In this document: piece after piece, positions 14,934 through 16,003 of the stretch
How the letters are laid out: each line of letters starts with the position of its first letter
Numbering within the stretch: position 1 is the first letter of the stretch
NCBI GenBank assembly: GCA_031410915.1
Contig: JANNZY010000077.1
Span: forward strand, 1-16,003
Direction: 5' to 3'
Length of the DNA: 16,003 bases
Origin: WLMZ01 sp031410915
GTDB lineage: Bacteria > Actinomycetota > Acidimicrobiia > Acidimicrobiales > Ilumatobacteraceae
Position numbers and translations under genes: made by a program
Notes under the pieces: generated by a model
Database searches by the model: none
The model's input: the letters and a program-made list of their open reading frames with translations, nothing else
Told to the model about the DNA's origin: nothing

Positions 14934-15499
14934 TCACGACCCTCGCCGCTGGTTGATCGCGAACGTCGTCAGGTAGTTCTCCTACCGACGCTCTGTAGGG
15001 CTCGCGGCCACGCCCGCAAGGACAGCCGTCGAGTCAGTGACCACGAAGACGGTCATCGCTGTGTACGGCAACGCTGCAACGAAGTTGGGCCAGAGATCTG
15101 GATCGAACAACACCCCGTACCTGTGTGCCATGGCGATCGGCTGCGGGTGCCGTTCGCATCGGTCCACTCCGCGACTTTCGACCCCTGCCCGCCGGCCCAT
15201 AGCCACAATATTGGTGCGACGGCTGCGAATGCCCGATCCCGGAGGCGTCGACTTCTCCGTCTGGCCCCGTCTGTCATCCGTCGGCACGGCCGACCACGTG
15301 GGTTCGTCGGCGTACGGGTAGTCGGGCAGGCGCACGCGTTCTAACAGGTGCGACTCGAGGATCGACCTGAAGTTTCGCTTGGCTCGTGCCTTGTCGACGG
15401 CGGTGCGCAGTGAGCGCGGAGTCGGAGGTCGTAGACCTTCTCGAGCAATACGCCCAGCTGGTCAGCCGTTGTTGTGTCCCGCGAACTCCATTTGTCACC
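14934..15499 (-). pseudogene. C-terminal remnant of an adenine-specific DNA methyltransferase (Mod-like)
   Basis: Minus-strand fragments fall in order but in different frames: TADQLGVLLEKVYDLRL, then LRTAVDKARAKRNFRSILES and VRLPDYPYADEPTW, then APILWLWAGGQGSKVAEW, then HRYGVLFDPDLWPNFVAAL with TVFVVTDSTAVLAGVAA, and finally ENYLTTFAINQRRGS with a TGA at 14936-14934. From memory the last three match the C-terminus of type III-like adenine methyltransferases. A TAG at 14984-14982 stands where a Tyr (TAC) would precede ENYL. At least three frame changes and this nonsense codon show it is dead. It lies upstream, in transcription order, of the Res remnant at 193-476, the usual mod-res order. Confidence 0.6.
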
Positions 15500-15524
15500 C
15501 TAGGAGACGCGGAGCTGACCCCGC

Positions 15525-16003
15525 TCACTGCAGATCCAGTCCCGTGCCGACTCCCGTCCCGGCACGGCCGACTGCCAATTCCGTTGTCTGGGTAAACAGT
15601 TGAGGGAGGTGTTCGTGTTCGGCGAGCTGATCCGAGGTGGCTGGGGTGGGACCGAGGGGTTGGGTGCTGGTCACGCTCCAACGTTGGCGGTAGTCCGCGA
15701 GGGCCCGGAGTTGACTCGCCGCGCCGGGCCCGAGCGTGGTTGCCCACTGGGCCGCAAGGGCGCCGACCGCGATTGGCAGCCATGGCTCGTCCGCGGCGAC
15801 GGCTGCGGCGAGCGCGGTGCCAGTCTCCGATACAGGGTTGCTGAGGATGGTGGTGGTGTCGGGTCCCCAGAGTTGGCTGGTGAGGGTGTTGGTGATCTCG
15901 GCGTACTCGACGATGTGAGGCCAGTGTTCGAGGATCCATTGCCTGCGGGCGTGCTGGTTGTCGAGGGCGGCCTTGAGCACCTGGGCGGTGTCGTCGAGCA
16001 GTT
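15525..16003 (-). CDS. Unidentified protein, 3' part (gene continues beyond window)
   Basis: The frame is open from the window edge to the TGA at 15527-15525, giving at least 159 residues; the 5' end lies beyond 16003. Visible features are a WILEHWPHIVEYAEI segment about 20 residues in, an Ala-rich helical stretch and a Thr/Gly-rich end. The HWPHIVEYAE piece is reminiscent of C-terminal regions of actinobacterial MobF/TraA-type relaxases, which would fit a mobile neighbourhood, but I cannot confirm this. No catalytic motif is in the visible part. Whether it is intact is unknown. Confidence 0.5.
   Translation of the reverse strand, partial: LLDDTAQVLKAALDNQHARRQWILEHWPHIVEYAEITNTLTSQLWGPDTTTILSNPVSETGTALAAAVAADEPWLPIAVGALAAQWATTLGPGAASQLRALADYRQRWSVTSTQPLGPTPATSDQLAEHEHLPQLFTQTTELAVGRAGTGVGTGLDLQ

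Noticed and set aside
1..16003. tRNA gene serving as an integration site for the island
   Set aside because: No tRNA-like cloverleaf or integrase gene was seen at either edge by eye.

Overview
**Organism.** High-GC DNA (roughly two-thirds G+C by eye) with GTG starts, four-base start/stop overlaps and probable leaderless transcripts. The protein style is actinobacterial, possibly Acidimicrobiia. That placement is an inference; no rRNA or tRNA gene is present to confirm it.

**Layout.** Both ends hold debris. At the left are a strong stem-loop (74-125) and a frameshifted C-terminal remnant of a type III-type restriction/helicase subunit (193-476, minus). At the right are a broken GNAT acetyltransferase gene, a frameshifted and nonsense-mutated remnant that looks like the matching adenine methyltransferase (14934-15499, minus), and the 3' part of an unidentified gene running off the window. 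Between the debris lies an intact catabolic island of about 13.8 kb (498-14256).

**The island.** A LacI-type regulator (498-1484, minus) is divergent from a bicupin and an HpcH/HpaI-type aldolase (1642-3569, plus). A minus-strand operon runs from 10133 to 3575: histidinol-dehydrogenase-like enzyme A, then an ABC importer (ATPase, permease, lipoprotein binding protein), a two-domain SnoaL-like protein and a nitrilase-superfamily amidase. A LysR regulator (10206-11108, plus) is divergent from it. A second minus-strand operon (14256 to 11116) encodes histidinol-dehydrogenase-like enzyme B, an SDR dehydrogenase and an alpha/beta hydrolase fused to a half aldolase barrel.

**How it works together.** The same motif, ATGCATRCGYAT, lies inside the promoter of all three enzyme operons, overlapping the -35/-10 spacer. 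This suggests one local LacI regulon that imports a small polar compound, oxidises alcohol groups (two HisD-like enzymes, one SDR), hydrolyses amide or ester bonds (nitrilase, hydrolase) and cleaves a 2-oxo acid (aldolase). The substrate is not identifiable from sequence, and I recognise no described pathway with this gene set.
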